A stretch of 64,000 nucleotides of DNA, from NCBI RefSeq assembly GCF_021130785.1, contig NW_025776221.1:62001-126000 (forward strand), in the 5' to 3' direction. A model generated the notes under the pieces. The model saw only the letters and a program-made list of their open reading frames with translations. It did not search any database and was not told the DNA's origin. A program made the position numbers and the translations under genes. Shown one piece after another: positions 48,701-61,349 of this stretch; within the stretch, counting starts at the first letter, position 1, and each line of letters begins with the position of its first letter. Origin of the DNA: Homalodisca vitripennis (lineage: Eukaryota; Arthropoda; Insecta; Hemiptera; Cicadellidae).

Positions 48701-49969
48701 GGAAATATATGAATAAGACTGCATTAATTTTATCAGTTAGTAAGATTTCCGCATGTTGACTGAATGGATTAATATTTTAACACACAACTATTTTGTTGTA
48801 ATTATTGTCCTGCAGTTATGTAAATGTAATTTTGCACCATCATCAAGTAAAAAAGATGAAGATGGTAGTATATCGTTAAGTTTTTAATGTACAAAGCTAA
48901 ATACTACCATTTTTGAGCCTAACACGATTTATATTGAGATTAGATCTATTTATGTTTTAATTCAAAACTATTTTCCATTAAGAATAATCAACTAGTGGCA
49001 TTATATTATTAATTAATGTATAATTTACAATTTTGAATGAAATAAAACAAAATTTTGTTCTTTCATAGTATTAAAAAATTAATTTAATTATTATTTGAAA
49101 AGTACTCATTTTTGCACTATTTAAACGGTATTACTTAGTTAGTATAAGGTTTGAGATAAATCATATACAATTTAGAGTAAAGTTAATGTTGATATAATTG
49201 ATTCTATATTTCTTTACTGTATAAATACAGTTAATTGTCATATACAATTTTTAGGGGAACTAATGATTGTACTAATAAAACCTAGAAATAAGGAATGGCA
49301 TGCTCTGATTATTTTTCTATCTACATTTTTAATCTTTACTATTTAATAAATTGAGTAACATATTAAAGTAGCAATGATAAATGGACGTTAAGCAATGCAT
49401 TTGTCCTAACAAATTACATCTGTCAAAGATTTCTAAAAGAGATTGGACCTAGAATTATTCCGAACGTGATTGGGAAACTGCAATATCCGCCACTACACAA
49501 ATCTTTTCCTGATACGTTGCTTTCTGAACTATACGTATTTTTTCAGTTACTACACTTATTAAGAAGCATTAAATTTAAAATTTTACCAAGTTTTAAATAA
49601 TATTTTTAGTTAGAGGTGAAATAGTCTGTAGTTATTTTCACATGAAACATAATTAATTATTATTTACTATATCTATAATATTCTTAATGTAAATTTAAAA
49701 TATCAAGAAGTAAATTTTAGTTAAATTATACTCTAAGTATTTAATTAAATACATAAGAATATATAGTTCACTAACTACTGTAAGTATATTGTTTAGTGAG
49801 ATTTATGGTGCAGGTTTACAATCTCACAATATTTATTGTAAGGTAAAGTTTAATTAGCGGTATTAGCGTATGTGTGAGTTATTTGGTGACGTAATTAGAT
49901 ACAAAGTATAAGGGTAGTAGTAGTACAGTAGAGTGTATGAACTAATAAACTGCAATAAGCTTATTGTCA

Positions 49970-49973
<4 letters not shown>

Positions 49974-50013
<40 letters not shown>
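49974..50013. repeat. (TA)n microsatellite
   Basis: About 19 TA units. Confidence 0.95.
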
Positions 50014-50016
<3 letters not shown>

Positions 50017-51339
50017 TATAATAATAATACAGAAATAGCCATTTTACTTAAAATAAAAATTAATTTATTTATCAAGATTAATAATGCAATGTCTAGTTAT
50101 TTTATTTCTTAGCCAACATTTACACAAGAAAATAGTTATAAGATAAGCCAAAATTTGTAAGGATGGACAGTATTACCCAAAATACTTACCCCTGTTTCTG
50201 ACATCTATTTTTATCGTTTGTTAAAAAAGTGAATGCAAAATTTGTAATTTTAATTTTTTTTCGACTTTGGTTAAAGGAGGATGGAGGGTATATTATTAAT
50301 TGCTATTAAAATTTGATCAATAATATTATTATATTTGAGCGAATGGTTTAAGAGATTGGTAATTTTGTAAAAGACATAAGTACCAACATCAATGTAATTC
50401 AATCTTTAACGGAATTTTATAAGGTAATTTTTTAAATAAACTTCAAAAATTTACTGACCAAACATTATCTACAACATGAAACAGTAAAATCTTTTTCAAT
50501 TCTTAATAAATCAGCCTTCCACCCTTTTTCACATATGAATATTAGGAACAGTGATGTATTCATGAATTATTACAGTGTGGGAACGGTGAAAAAATGTGTG
50601 GAACTGTAAGAGATCACCAGATTTGAGCTTCATATATTGTACATGGCTGGGTTACAAGGCAGATTAGTTTGAATTCACTTATTAAAATAATATTAAGGGA
50701 TAAAACAGGAAGGGAAACTAAAATTATTTCAAACTCCATAGATTTATTAATTATGTATAACATATTGGCATTTCTATTATTTGGTGTAATATAATAAGAT
50801 TATTAAAAATATTTGTAAGAGAGTAAGATATCGGTGAAAACTAATTTCGTTCTCTTCAAAAATAAAGAAGCGTTTTAAAACGTTTGTCAAACAGTTTATT
50901 TTAGTTCTCTAGTTAATAACACACCTATTGGTTTCTTCTACTCGTTTCAAGTCTTTATGCCATTAAAATTGATACAATTAAAATTCAATTGTTACAAAAA
51001 TTGCTAGGTAACAAATATAATTTTTTTTTTATTAATTGAAGAAAAAATATTTACCAAATTAGTATACTTTACTAAATCTACAATGAAATTTCAACCTCAA
51101 ACGAATGGTGTCTTCGGTATCGTGAGTTTGTCTTTTCATCAATTCCAGATCAATATTCGAGCCATTCTGTACAATGCTTGAGGTTTAGTCAAATTTGCAG
51201 TTAGATAGTGCCCACCAAAGGACTTTAGTAGCACTTACTGAATGTTAGATGTGTTCTGGTTTTTTTCAGGTACTTCTGTCTCGCGGGCATACTGGGTCAC
51301 CTATTGTAACATTACCTCCAGTGTTCATACTACCATATT

Positions 51340-51440
51340 GTGTGCTTGAGAGTGTGCATGTGCGTGTGAATGTGTCTTGAGAGTGCGTGTGCATGTGAAT
51401 ATACGTGTGCATGTGCTTCTTGAGAGTGTGTGTGTGTCAT
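51340..51440. repeat. TG-rich imperfect tandem repeat
   Basis: GTGTGCATGTGCGTGTGAATGT-like units interrupted by three CTTGAGAGTG strings. Confidence 0.7.
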
Positions 51441-51718
51441 CCACAGACTTCTTACTCTACACCTTCTCTTCAATACACAACATTACTCAGGTAGCTATCT
51501 ATGTCACAGTTTCAAGTAATTTATGTTATTTATAGATGTTTGGAGATTATTTTAACTATATGTATTATAACTACATAATACATAAGTAAGTAGTAGTATT
51601 GTAAGTTTATACAATAGTGTAACATGCTGACTGAGATAGATATAATATGACACTAAAGTCTGAGATTACTGCTCGGTCTCACATAGTACAGGCCAGCAGT
51701 GGAAGTGTTAACTACAGT

Positions 51719-51771
51719 ATACACTACCACTACTCCTACTACTAATACCACCACTACCACTACCACTACTG
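51719..51771. repeat. ACT/ACC trinucleotide repeat
   Basis: Runs of CACTAC, TACTAC and CACTACCAC. The threonine-rich ORF over it is a by-product. Confidence 0.9.
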
Positions 51772-52461
51772 TGGGTATCGGTGTTGTATTACCAAAAGGA
51801 GTTGTACAATTAGAGTGTTCTAACCTTATTTATCAATTTTATCTATTTGTTGTCATATTATTGTGTCAACAAGAAGTGACTTCGTGTAAAAGTTAGGGTG
51901 GGAAGAAAACAGGCTTGAGTAACGATCTCGATGAGAAATAGAGATTGAATTGAGCTTCTGAAATCAGAAGGCACGGTACTGTGAATGAACTGCGAATAAT
52001 AGGTACAACTTTATATTATCCAAGTTGCTACATTTCCACATTTTGCTCTTAATTCAAATGTATGTATAGATCTTAAAAACAAAACATTATTAACATACGG
52101 TCAGGCCATATGTACTAAAACCTTGCCTTATCAGCAGTTTTTGTTTTAGAAGCTATTGCTGTTGATTTATTCGGTATTGTTGCTTACAAATCATTATTAA
52201 TATCTTACGAAATTTATATTTTAAGTGGATGTTGCTCTTTCCGTAATTCTTACCTCTATGAATATTTGATCAAATAATATAATAGTCAAGATTATTTATT
52301 AAATTAGGTATGTATTTAATGACTGAATTATAAAGCAAAATCTAGGACAATACGTATCTACGTAAAGTTCATCTAATGGTAGAGAAGGTTACAGGAGCTG
52401 AATCTTTTTATTATTAATAATTTAGGTTTGTGTAAGTATAATATTGATGATGTATTTACAG

Positions 52462-52526
52462 ATATGACTTAGCAGACGGCTGGCCTGGCAGCATCTTCAT
52501 CACTCATCACACATTTCATTTTCCAG
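52462..52526 (+). CDS. Candidate 65-bp coding exon, unknown protein
   Basis: An acceptor-like GATGATGTATTTACAG precedes it and a donor-like CAG|GTAGGC follows (GT at 52,527). Of the three frames only one is open, giving YDLADGWPGSIFITHHTFHF with one base before and one after. The block is GC-rich relative to its setting. The donor is not full consensus (GTAGGC rather than GTAAGT). An alternative reading is that TTTTCCAG|GTAGG is a recursive-type site. I do not recognise the peptide. Confidence 0.27.
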
Positions 52527-52810
52527 GTAGGCAATTAAAACGTTTAAAACGAAATAAATTTTTAATTTGTCTAAACCTAGGCTTCAGAATGGCTCAGTTT
52601 ATAAGTTTTAAGTTAATTGGTTATTTGTGCGTTGTACTGACTTTAACATCCTCATAGTGTATCCATACCGAATGAGTTTCACCAGTACTGCCGGATACAG
52701 ACGCAATAATGCAATGAACGTGTGAACTCATAATTGTTGCCATCAAATTAAACAATTATTGTGTTGACTAGATTTGTGTAATAATGTGCGTGTACATGAA
52801 TAATAAATTA

Positions 52811-52851
52811 ATAATTAATTCACCCCTCTTGGTTAGGGGTGAATTAATTAT
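52811..52851. other. Perfect 17-bp hairpin, 7-base loop
   Basis: ATAATTAATTCACCCCT pairs perfectly with 52,835-52,851 across CTTGGTT. There is no U-run to suggest a terminator, and this is not bacterial DNA. It could be the tip of a fold-back element. Confidence 0.75.
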
Positions 52852-53314
52852 CAAGTTACCCCTTATAGTTAGTTGATTTGGTTCTTATTGGTAGACGCCC
52901 ACTAAATAAGACAATCAACGCAAAATCCATTAATGGCAATCTGTTTAGCATACTTATTATAAGATATAAGTAGTCTTATATCTGTTTATACTTATTATTA
53001 GATAACTTACCTAGTAGAAGTGTCAGACTACTTTACTTGTTTGGTGTTTTAATTTAGTGATGAGTTTTAATTAACACGACTATTATAGTTACTACTATAT
53101 TATCATATATTTGACATTTAGCAGCGTTTTAGATATTCGGTAGGTCTATACTTGGGGATGAAGATAAAAAAATCATGGAAGATATGGAACCCTTATTAAA
53201 TTAGAATAATAATTTTGAATAAAATGTACTTTAATGTACTAAGTATGAGCTCTATTTGTTTGGTTAAATTAATTCCCTTACTCATCATTACTATAGACCG
53301 CCTCATGGTATATT

Positions 53315-53560
53315 CTTGTTCGAATCTGTTACTCGGTTGGCGCGACCGCGTATGCCTGTATGTCTGGCTTTCTTACCCGTCTATCCGTCTGAATGTCTTG
53401 TTCGAATCTGTTACTTGGTTGGCGCGACCGCGTATGCCTGTATGTCTGGCTTTCTTGCCCGTCTATCCGTCTGAATGTCTTGTTCGAATCTGTTACTCGG
53501 TTGGCGCGACCGCGTATGCCTGTATGTCTGGCTTTCTTACCCGTCTATCCATCTGAATGT
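53315..53560. repeat. 82-bp tandem repeat, three units
   Basis: Units begin at 53,315, 53,397 and 53,479 with CTTGTTCGAATCTGTTAC and include GGCGCGACCGCGTATGCC. Units differ at a few bases (ACTCGG/ACTTGG, TTACCC/TTGCCC, ATCCGT/ATCCAT). Copy 1 of the duplication has a single unit at about 104-185. Confidence 0.95.
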
Positions 53561-54540
53561 CTGTACATTCCTCAAGAAAGAATAAATTTGTATGACCTGT
53601 TTAGGCTTGTAGGAACTGACTGGTTGAGGCAGAGTACACTTTTTATAGTGCATTTTACAATCATCAGGCATTGTTAATGCACAATTATTAGTACAAATTA
53701 TAAATGTGAATAATTAAAAACCACAATCTTCATTAATTTTGTTATCTATCAAGGCATTTGTTAACAATATATTTACATCTTTTGTATATATCCAGTACTA
53801 GGAGCTGTGGTTTTCTAGCTTCAAATTCTTAAAGATATTAACCTCATGCAAGTACACTACTTACTTGTCACTTGCATTTGTCGAATTTCACATGTAAATA
53901 AATACAAATCAAGATTTAAGAAAGTTATTTAAACAACTCAAATCTTTGTTTTAACTAAAGTAAAATTTGTAACTTTGACTCAATTGTAATATACAATCTC
54001 ATTTCTGTACTTTATTATAAATTAAATTTTTAAACTCCCAGCACATACGAGTATTAAAATTTACAGCTTCGGTTAGATCATATTATCGCTTGCAATTTAT
54101 AAAATAATGCTTGAAAACCGAGCAAACTTTATTTTATTTCAATCGAAAAATATGACACCTATAATAAATTGGTTAAAAATACCTTAATATGGAATATATA
54201 AACATTAATCTTCTTTATTCTGGTGTTAAGCAATAATTTTCACATAAATGTTCTGCTAAAGTCACTTACTCGTATGTACTTACAAAAATAGAAAGCAATC
54301 CATATAAACCTTTCACATTTCTTTAGTAATGTTGAAGATACAAACATGTTTATTATTTGCGATCTTCTCTCCTCTATCCTAAATTATATTCTTGCTTATT
54401 ACATTTTCCAAATCACTAATTTTTTTATAACACAGATTTAAGTGTAATATCATTCACGGATAAACTAAGCTTACTTCATTTACTTACATTTCATTCAAAT
54501 GTTTTTTCACGACCCTCCTTGTTTTGTAAAAAGTAACTAG

Positions 54541-54648
54541 TGATCAAAACTAATGAAAAAGTTAAATCCAATGTATCTAATCATATTAAGCACTTAAAAG
54601 ACCTAAGTCACAGTGTTGCTCATATGAAAAACAGGGTAGATAAAGAAG
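54541..54648 (+). CDS. Candidate internal coding exon, unknown protein
   Basis: A 108-bp block sits between an acceptor-like end (CTAG at 54,537-54,540, preceded by a short pyrimidine stretch CCCTCCTTGTTTTG) and the consensus donor AAG|GTAAGT (GT at 54,649). One frame is open throughout. Two bases finish a codon, then come 35 codons, then one base, so both borders are phase 1. The predicted peptide is rich in Lys, His and Asn and has no proline. Hydrophobic residues recur at heptad-like spacing (V..V..I..L..L..V..M..V), suggesting an amphipathic helix or coiled coil. The other copy (1,181-1,288) differs internally by one synonymous base, while the surrounding sequence differs more. I do not recognise the family, and no neighbouring exon of the same gene is proven. 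Confidence 0.4.
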
Positions 54649-54995
54649 GTAAGTATTTTTTTTAACTGATGTCAAATAAAAGTCAAACATCGAAGTAAGT
54701 CCTTTCACAACCTTTTACCACTTTATAATGTATGAGGTTGGCGATACAAGATCTAATCTGTTTCATGCATGACCTAGTACACAATGAGAAAATTTTAATT
54801 TTGATATCCTTATATTACCATTCTATGGCCACTACTACCTGAGTTACGATAGCCCCTTATTAAGTTCCAAAGCGCCAAGAACACTAAGAGAACACTTTTG
54901 ATCAGCTCGGTAAATCCCTCATCATTTGTTGAATTCATTTCTTTAGAAACCGATGACAACAATAATATGGTAACTGGAGAAAATAGTTTTCATAA

Positions 54996-55151
54996 ATGAA
55001 CGGAAAACTTGACTCTGCTGTACGAAAATTGACAATCACTATTAAAGGGGACCTTTGTTACGCAGCACTCGGGACCAAATTCGTTACACAGGTACATACC
55101 ACGGGAAAGAAGTTGGCTACACACAGTGAAAATATCGAGCGAGCGCAGTGA
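54996..55151 (+). CDS. Small conserved ORF (51 aa), copy 2, function unknown
   Basis: Copy 2 of the small frame at 1,642-1,797. Start, stop and length are kept. Substitutions include Thr to Ser near residue 7, Phe to Leu near residue 12, Met to Ile near residue 14 and Glu to Gly near residue 26. No family is recognised. Keeping an uninterrupted 51-codon frame in both copies is weak support for coding, since few changes separate the copies. Confidence 0.2.
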   Translation: MNGKLDSAVRKLTITIKGDLCYAALGTKFVTQVHTTGKKLATHSENIERAQ

Positions 55152-56199
55152 TTTTTTCGTAATAGGAAATAGAATCACAAAGCAGTATACGTATATTTGG
55201 TGATCTTCGCCAAACTATACGCAATTGACTATGAGAAAAAGTCGTTGAGGAAGCATCGTGTTCATTTTTAACTGACGAGGTTTACTACACTGATTAGGTA
55301 TATAAATACTGATAAATACTGACCTAAAATATATGGAAATAGGATGATATAATAAACTGAGATTTTCAAGCAAGAGTACCAGATACTGTACTTGTTAGTG
55401 TTACAGATATTCATACCTTCGAAAAGGAAACAGCGAGATATAAAACGGGCAGCGAGTCATGTTTGCCTGCAAAGTAAGCATCGATTTCCTCTTAGGGGGT
55501 TAAACCAATCATGAACATTATAAATCAATCGGATCAATTAGTAAATTTCATGCTTTTGTACTTTTTGTAGGCCTGCATAGGTACGTATACACATTATCTG
55601 GAAAAAAGTTGACTTATATTACTTATATTATATTTATTACCAATCTATATCTATTAAGTAAGTGGAATTATAAGCTTTTTTAATGCAGTAGGCTTCTCAG
55701 TCTAACGTACATATGTACCTGTCAATCTTGTCTCGGAGATATTGGTATATAGTTAATAGTTGGGTTAGTATTAATAAACAAGTTTCTCAGAGACATTGTG
55801 TGCACATGCAAATTAAAATAACTAAACTAAAATAGTTTTGGAAACTTTTTTCGTTATTTAGAACAAATTCCTTGACCTACTTAGAATCTAAAAAACTTAA
55901 GGGATGTTGAAATCGGACATCAGCTAATTTTAAAATCTAGACAACTAGGTGGTACTTAAACAAGATGAGTATTATTTGTATTCCTCCTTTATAAGTTATA
56001 TTTCTTCGGTGCAACTGTAAGGGTAAAAAATAGATAACAGCGTTTTCTAAAATTGTTGTTTATCTAAACCCTACACATTTTTTAAAGTGTTAGCTGGTGA
56101 AAGGAACACAAATTTATTCCTGAAGTTTGGGTCAAGTTATCTGAGAATTTTGTTGACGAGCCGTTAGAAAGACCGGCGCTGACAGAAAATACACCCGAG

Positions 56200-56328
56200 A
56201 TGTGTACGGTCAGCTACATGTCGGTGGCTGAAGACTGCTCTGCTGCTCCTACCTCTGGGTGGATGGGATCGGATGTGATGACAGGAAATCAGAGCCTAGT
56301 AGAGATGGAAAATACCGTTATTTGTTAA
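56200..56328 (+). CDS. Small ORF (42 aa) in a conserved GC-rich block, copy 2
   Basis: Counterpart of 2,843-2,971 with the same start and stop and three base differences. The same caution applies: the GC-rich setting and nearby palindrome fit a regulatory block at least as well as a short protein. Confidence 0.2.
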   Translation: MCTVSYMSVAEDCSAAPTSGWMGSDVMTGNQSLVEMENTVIC

Positions 56329-56381
56329 TAATCCATCACCAAAATAACGTGGTCAGTATTGGTGTTACATTCCATTAACCT

Positions 56382-56395
56382 GTTACCGTGGTAAC
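56382..56395. promoter_or_regulatory. X-box-like palindrome (RFX-type motif), copy 2
   Basis: Identical 14-base GTTACC-GT-GGTAAC palindrome in copy 2. The base following it differs (ACGTG against ACATG), so the motif is preserved next to changed sequence. Confidence 0.4.
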
Positions 56396-56786
56396 GTGTT
56401 ACTAGCGGGCCCACACTCGGTATTAGCATCATGATGTTACTGAGCTGACGTTAAGAAGTTGCAAGGAAACTGAGTCAGACTAATAATTCTAAATATGTGG
56501 TGCTGTTTAACTCTCTTGGAAAAAATTATAAACAAATGACTTAACGCCCCTCGTTTCTTAATAATAATACGTAAAATTATAAACGTACGTACAGTTTCAG
56601 TAAAAGTAAATTTCAGAATATAAACACAAAATTGGCCCAAATAGAAAATTATTAATTGTATCAAAATTCATTAAATAATAATAATCTCTGTATTAACATG
56701 TACTTATCACTGTCATCGATTGTAATATATAAATATACTATACTAAAATACAAAAAAATACTAACTAAAGTATGAGACAGACAATT

Positions 56787-57214
56787 TAATACAATGTGTT
56801 ACATTCTGCATACCAGTTATTATGGTTATAAAGAGTTGTATACTAAATTTAACTAAAACTACAAAGCTAGAAAAGCAATAAATTACAATAAAAATAATTT
56901 CCATCATAGAAAAACTGCATAGGACAAAAGAATACAAACGAAAGTGGTCACGAAACGACTTGTTTTCGTTGTTACATAAATATGGCAAAGTTAACGTCAG
57001 CAATTCTATTCTAATACTTTCAAATCAACTAAGAATCACTTAAAATAAATTTCAAAAAGCCTATTAATAATTAAGTATTTGATTTTGAAATGCCTTATGC
57101 TATAATTAAAAATATTAGTGAACGTGTGTGATAAAGTAGACATGTAACATATCAAAATGATGCTGAGTTTCTAGTAAGCAAGAAATCAGAATCAGAGTAA
57201 AAAAATCTGAAACG
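56787..57214. other. 428-bp block present only in duplication copy 2
   Basis: Lies between CAGACAATT and GGATTAGAAATATCGCG, which are nearly adjacent in copy 1 (about 3,430). No terminal repeats or coding sequence. It sits 60 bases from the point where copy 1 carries its own private 0.9-kb block. Confidence 0.6.
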
Positions 57215-57749
57215 GATTAGAAATATCGCGTGTTCTGCATTTTTCTAAAAACTGGAACGATTTTGAAACGAATTTTTTGGTGAGGTTGAACCGATATTGT
57301 TGAAAGTGCATTATTGTTTCCACTTACGGACTTTACCAAAGTACCAATGTTTTTAACCGATATTCACTCAAATATATTAAAATTACAGCCCACATTTTAA
57401 TAGAAATTAATAATATATCCTTTATCTTCCTTGAACCACAGTCACAAAAAACATACAAACTCCAAAAAAAGAACATGTACGCTGCTTAAAAAACTATAAT
57501 ATATTGTTGAGAAACAGGGGTCGATATATTTGGTACTACTGCCCATCCTAACAATTATTATCTGTGCTTTTTATTTTCATACTGTTGGTTACAAACATTT
57601 GTGTTGCTACCAACGTAAAAATGTCGGGTTTGTTTCAATTTGTGATCTCCAAATATTAAAAGTCAACAATCAAATAAAATTTTATCTAACTATATTCCTG
57701 TTTTATACTTATAATGTTAAAAAATAGTTTAATGCTTACAAAAATCCAA

Positions 57750-57848
57750 ACACTCTCAGGCCAGGCTGTGACCCATGTACACGCACACGTAATCAGATGA
57801 CGTAACGCGAGTGCTGCGAGCCAGACGTGTGTTTACTGTACGTACTGA
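57750..57848. promoter_or_regulatory. Conserved GC-rich block with CRE-like site, copy 2
   Basis: Counterpart of 4,885-4,985, with TGACGTAA kept at 57,798-57,805. Function is inferred from composition and conservation only. Confidence 0.25.
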
Positions 57849-59964
57849 GTGGATCATTTATTCTTGTCTCAGATCAAAAGTCTGGCGCTATATCATAGAA
57901 GATATTTATCAAGTAGTGCAACATTTATCTATAGGTTATTTTACTATGAATCATCAGCTGATATTTTACCCCAGGCCAAAAACATAGGTAACAATAGAAG
58001 AACATTATTATTACACTCAGTTGCAATAACATTGCTAGCTCTTGATCAATATATTCAAAGCTAAAATAATCCCAAATAATTTAAAATTAAGTACTGTACA
58101 GTACAATAAATACAATAAGATAAATCATTTGCATGATAAACGAGTAACACACGGTCGTACATTGGTGGGCGCTTATTATACTGCATCCTCCTTTTTATTC
58201 TTCTAGACCAATGGGGGCATCCGAAAAATGTATTAAAGGGGTTACAAAAATGTAAGCTACTAATTAATTTATTCAACAAATATGGCATTACTGAAGGCGT
58301 AAAGTCCTTGCAGCCGTACAATACATAATTTATGTAAGTCAGGAAGAAACGTATCGGTAAAAGTTTTTTCCCTCGACGGATGTTACAGTTTTCCGATCAC
58401 GTCCGAGATAATTTCAGTTGCAATCTCCTTTAGTGATATTTGAAAGATGTGTTTTCTTACAGAACATTATTGTTTAACGTTATAACTACATCCATGTTCC
58501 ACCACCAGAACTTTAATATATTTTTATTATTTGTTACGTAATAAAGATCATCAAATGACATGAGGAATAATCAGTGTTAAGCATTATGAGTTTTATTAGT
58601 TCATGTATAATTTCATATAAATTTGGAGGTCACGACAAATAACTTTATTTATTTCACAGAAACAATATATCAAATAAGTTATATCGGCATGAACTTGAAT
58701 ATAAATTGCCTACGATTTGTTTCAAATGTTATATAGTCCAAGCACAACTTCTCATTTGCTTATTGAAAAAATATAGTACTAATTATTAAGTAACAGATAT
58801 ATTTGTGAATTACTACTATGTAGGTACAAGATGAAAATTGTATATAATTCACATGTCTAATTCTTTCGTTAACACATTAATAATATCATGTCACTAGTTG
58901 ATTATTTTCGATTGAACTTTGTAGTAAGATATAGATCAATCGTTAGGGAATATAATCTCAATGTAAATAGATGTAGTATTAATTTTACATTAGAATTGTT
59001 AACGATTCACTAACAACTTGATATAGATTTAACTTTAAAAACGTAAGGCTTGTCTTCCAATGTTTAACTGCCCCAGCTGGCAAGTATTAATGATAGTGCA
59101 AAGGTAGTTTTACATAAATACAGCACAGCAACAAAATAATTTCTTTGTTATTCATTAAATAAGGAAATCTTGCAGTAAGCAATATTACGGACTGATAGTA
59201 TTATTAAGGTATCATTAGTTATTCATTCTATGGTGTTGTTTTTTATAAAATCATAATAGTTCACAAATACACTAAATTACACATGTGAGGCCCAATTTTA
59301 ACTATATTGTGACTGAAAGATATAAAAGTAATGGATTATTAGTTAATAATAAGGAGTAAAAAAAACATGAAGAACCTTTTTCCAGATCGGAGCGTAACGA
59401 GTATGTGAGGGCAGTTATTTTTTTACGAGGTTAAGAAACTTTACAGTCCTAAAATCGCCTTTAGTGAATTGCTTTTTCACTTAATGTTTGCTTTTACTGT
59501 CAAAACATGCACGCACGTCTTAATTACATTCGTAGGTGTCAATAAATAATATTTAGTGATTTTGTAGAATTCCGTATGTAATTGATACAATTTAATAGAT
59601 TTAAAGTTTAAGTATATGGCAAGTTTCATTACACCCAAAGCATTTGTTGTTATTTGAGAATATCCTTTAATGGGTTTAAGTATAATACGTTGCTCCAAAT
59701 TCCTCTTACTGAAAGTCCTTCATGGATTAAACAACGATTATTAAGAGTTAACAATATTTTGGTTGAAAATCTTAGTAAAACAGGCATTGTTACGTTATGT
59801 AGCCTTCTGCGTATTTTCAAATTGTGCAGTAGCAGATGCGATACGGCGATTATTGCAAGTTGGCCTTAACTCCTCCTAGTAAATTAAGACATCCTTTAAT
59901 TTACACATTCTAAAATCTACAGTCACAAGAAAATCAATACGCGATATTTTTATATATTATACAG

Positions 59965-60032
59965 ACTGGAACTATAAAATATGTATACGCGATATTGTAC
60001 AACGATTTAAATGATCGATAATGTGTAGCCAG
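59965..60032 (+). other. Candidate non-coding exon, copy 2
   Basis: Same 68-bp block as 7,127-7,194, with TACAG before it and GTAAGT after it. No open frame. Splicing is inferred from the border motifs only. Confidence 0.2.
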
Positions 60033-60701
60033 GTAAGTAGAAACATTATCAGTCGTGCACTGTGTTGGTGGGACTTCCCGCATATTAAATAAGTGACTGT
60101 CTTATACAATACAATTTAGTAGTATTAGGATATTAAATTTGTAAAGGTGCAAATAGGATAATGATTTTCAGATGTATTTTAAACTGGATAAACTTCGGTA
60201 TACGGTTTCTATGCGAGAATTTAACAATGAACAAAGATAATAGTTTTTTTTGTCAGATAAATTTTACATAAGCTTATAGCTATGCGTATTGATGGAAGCT
60301 GGGCACCAAAAACACGCTATTGTACTCAGTTACATTACAGTTGCAGAGAACAATGAGTAAACAAATCCTGTCCATTCCACTGAGAGTTTTCGACGTTGTT
60401 TAACAAAGACCAAAGTTTACCTTTAGTTAAAATGTATGTTACACATAACAACAATTAAGAGTTCATTTATGCTATGCTAAAGTACAAGGACAGGGATTAA
60501 TAAGTAAATCGTACACTTTAAGGACTGATAATAATATAACGTATTATATCACTCCGATAACCGATATTGACACTTTTCCTGGAATTAATAACTTGCAACA
60601 TGTCATTTTTTTACAGGGGCTTAAAAATAAGGATAAAAGTTTGTTTTATTTAGAAAGAAAAATATTTTTAGTTTACTGACATGTTATGATCTTTATTACT
60701 T

Positions 60702-61349
60702 TGTACCGTTGGACGATAACACATGAGGGTGGTGACATCTGAGGTCGTAGTAATAAATACTAGAAATGCAAAGTTTACTTATAAGTTCAGTTTAATTACG
60801 AAAACTTACAAGCACTACTTTTAGATAGTAAAGGAAAAGTATGTAATGCCACGTTGCTGCCAATTAGAACACAAGAACTAAAAACGAATATCTTCTAAGT
60901 GGGCCTAAAATATCCAATGTTCTCTGGAATTATGCCTACGACGTACTACTTTATAAAACAATAAGATTTCACTTCCCTACGCAATATGTAGACTTACAAC
61001 CCGGGTGTCGGCGTCATGGCACGAGACATTGAAGCTGCAGTCTAAGAACGGTTATTTCTAGAAGAGGAGCTACAGTTGGGAAACTGGTAGCCATCTACTC
61101 AAACAACACGTGAGATACATCAGGTACGTGAGCTACGTGAACTACGTGAACGGACAAAGCGCGCGAGGTCTGATCGGTCACGTAGTTGGACTGCTACAAA
61201 GGGTTAGAAGAAACTATTCATCCGCGTGCCACTTAGGTAGCCGATAATTTAGTTCCGGAACATTGGATAAAAATAATATTAAATTATACTGGCTGACTAG
61301 GTTGCGAAATTTACATTATATGAAATTTAATTAACTAATTTACGGTACA
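60702..61349. mobile_element. MITE-like insertion in duplication copy 2
   Basis: 648 bases absent from copy 1, which reads through at 7,862. It begins TGTACCGT and ends ACGGTACA (8-bp perfect inverted ends), flanked by ACTT on both sides (60,698-60,701 and 61,350-61,353). The empty site has TCTT. The interior is non-coding and includes a 9-bp tandem, TACGTGAAC-like, near 61,110-61,150. Presence/absence plus target duplication support a recent insertion of a small DNA transposon. Confidence 0.6.

Larger units (their letters stand above)
39806..48884 (-). repeat. Right arm of the 20-kb imperfect palindrome
   Basis: 9,079 bases, the inverted copy of 28,795-37,877. It differs by scattered substitutions, small indels (for example CGAGTCTTATG here against CGAGTCTACTTATG on the left) and microsatellite length. 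It carries the plus-strand LINE remnant (copy C). It ends at 48,884 with no fourth copy of segment A beyond it. Confidence 0.95.
48885..52461. other. A+T-rich stretch with microsatellites
   Basis: No gene supported. The repeats inside it are listed separately. Confidence 0.6.

Noticed and set aside
53215..53677. Overlapping ORFs of 113 and 94 codons
   Set aside because: They are by-products of the 82-bp tandem repeat, which is not a multiple of three, so each unit is read in a different frame.
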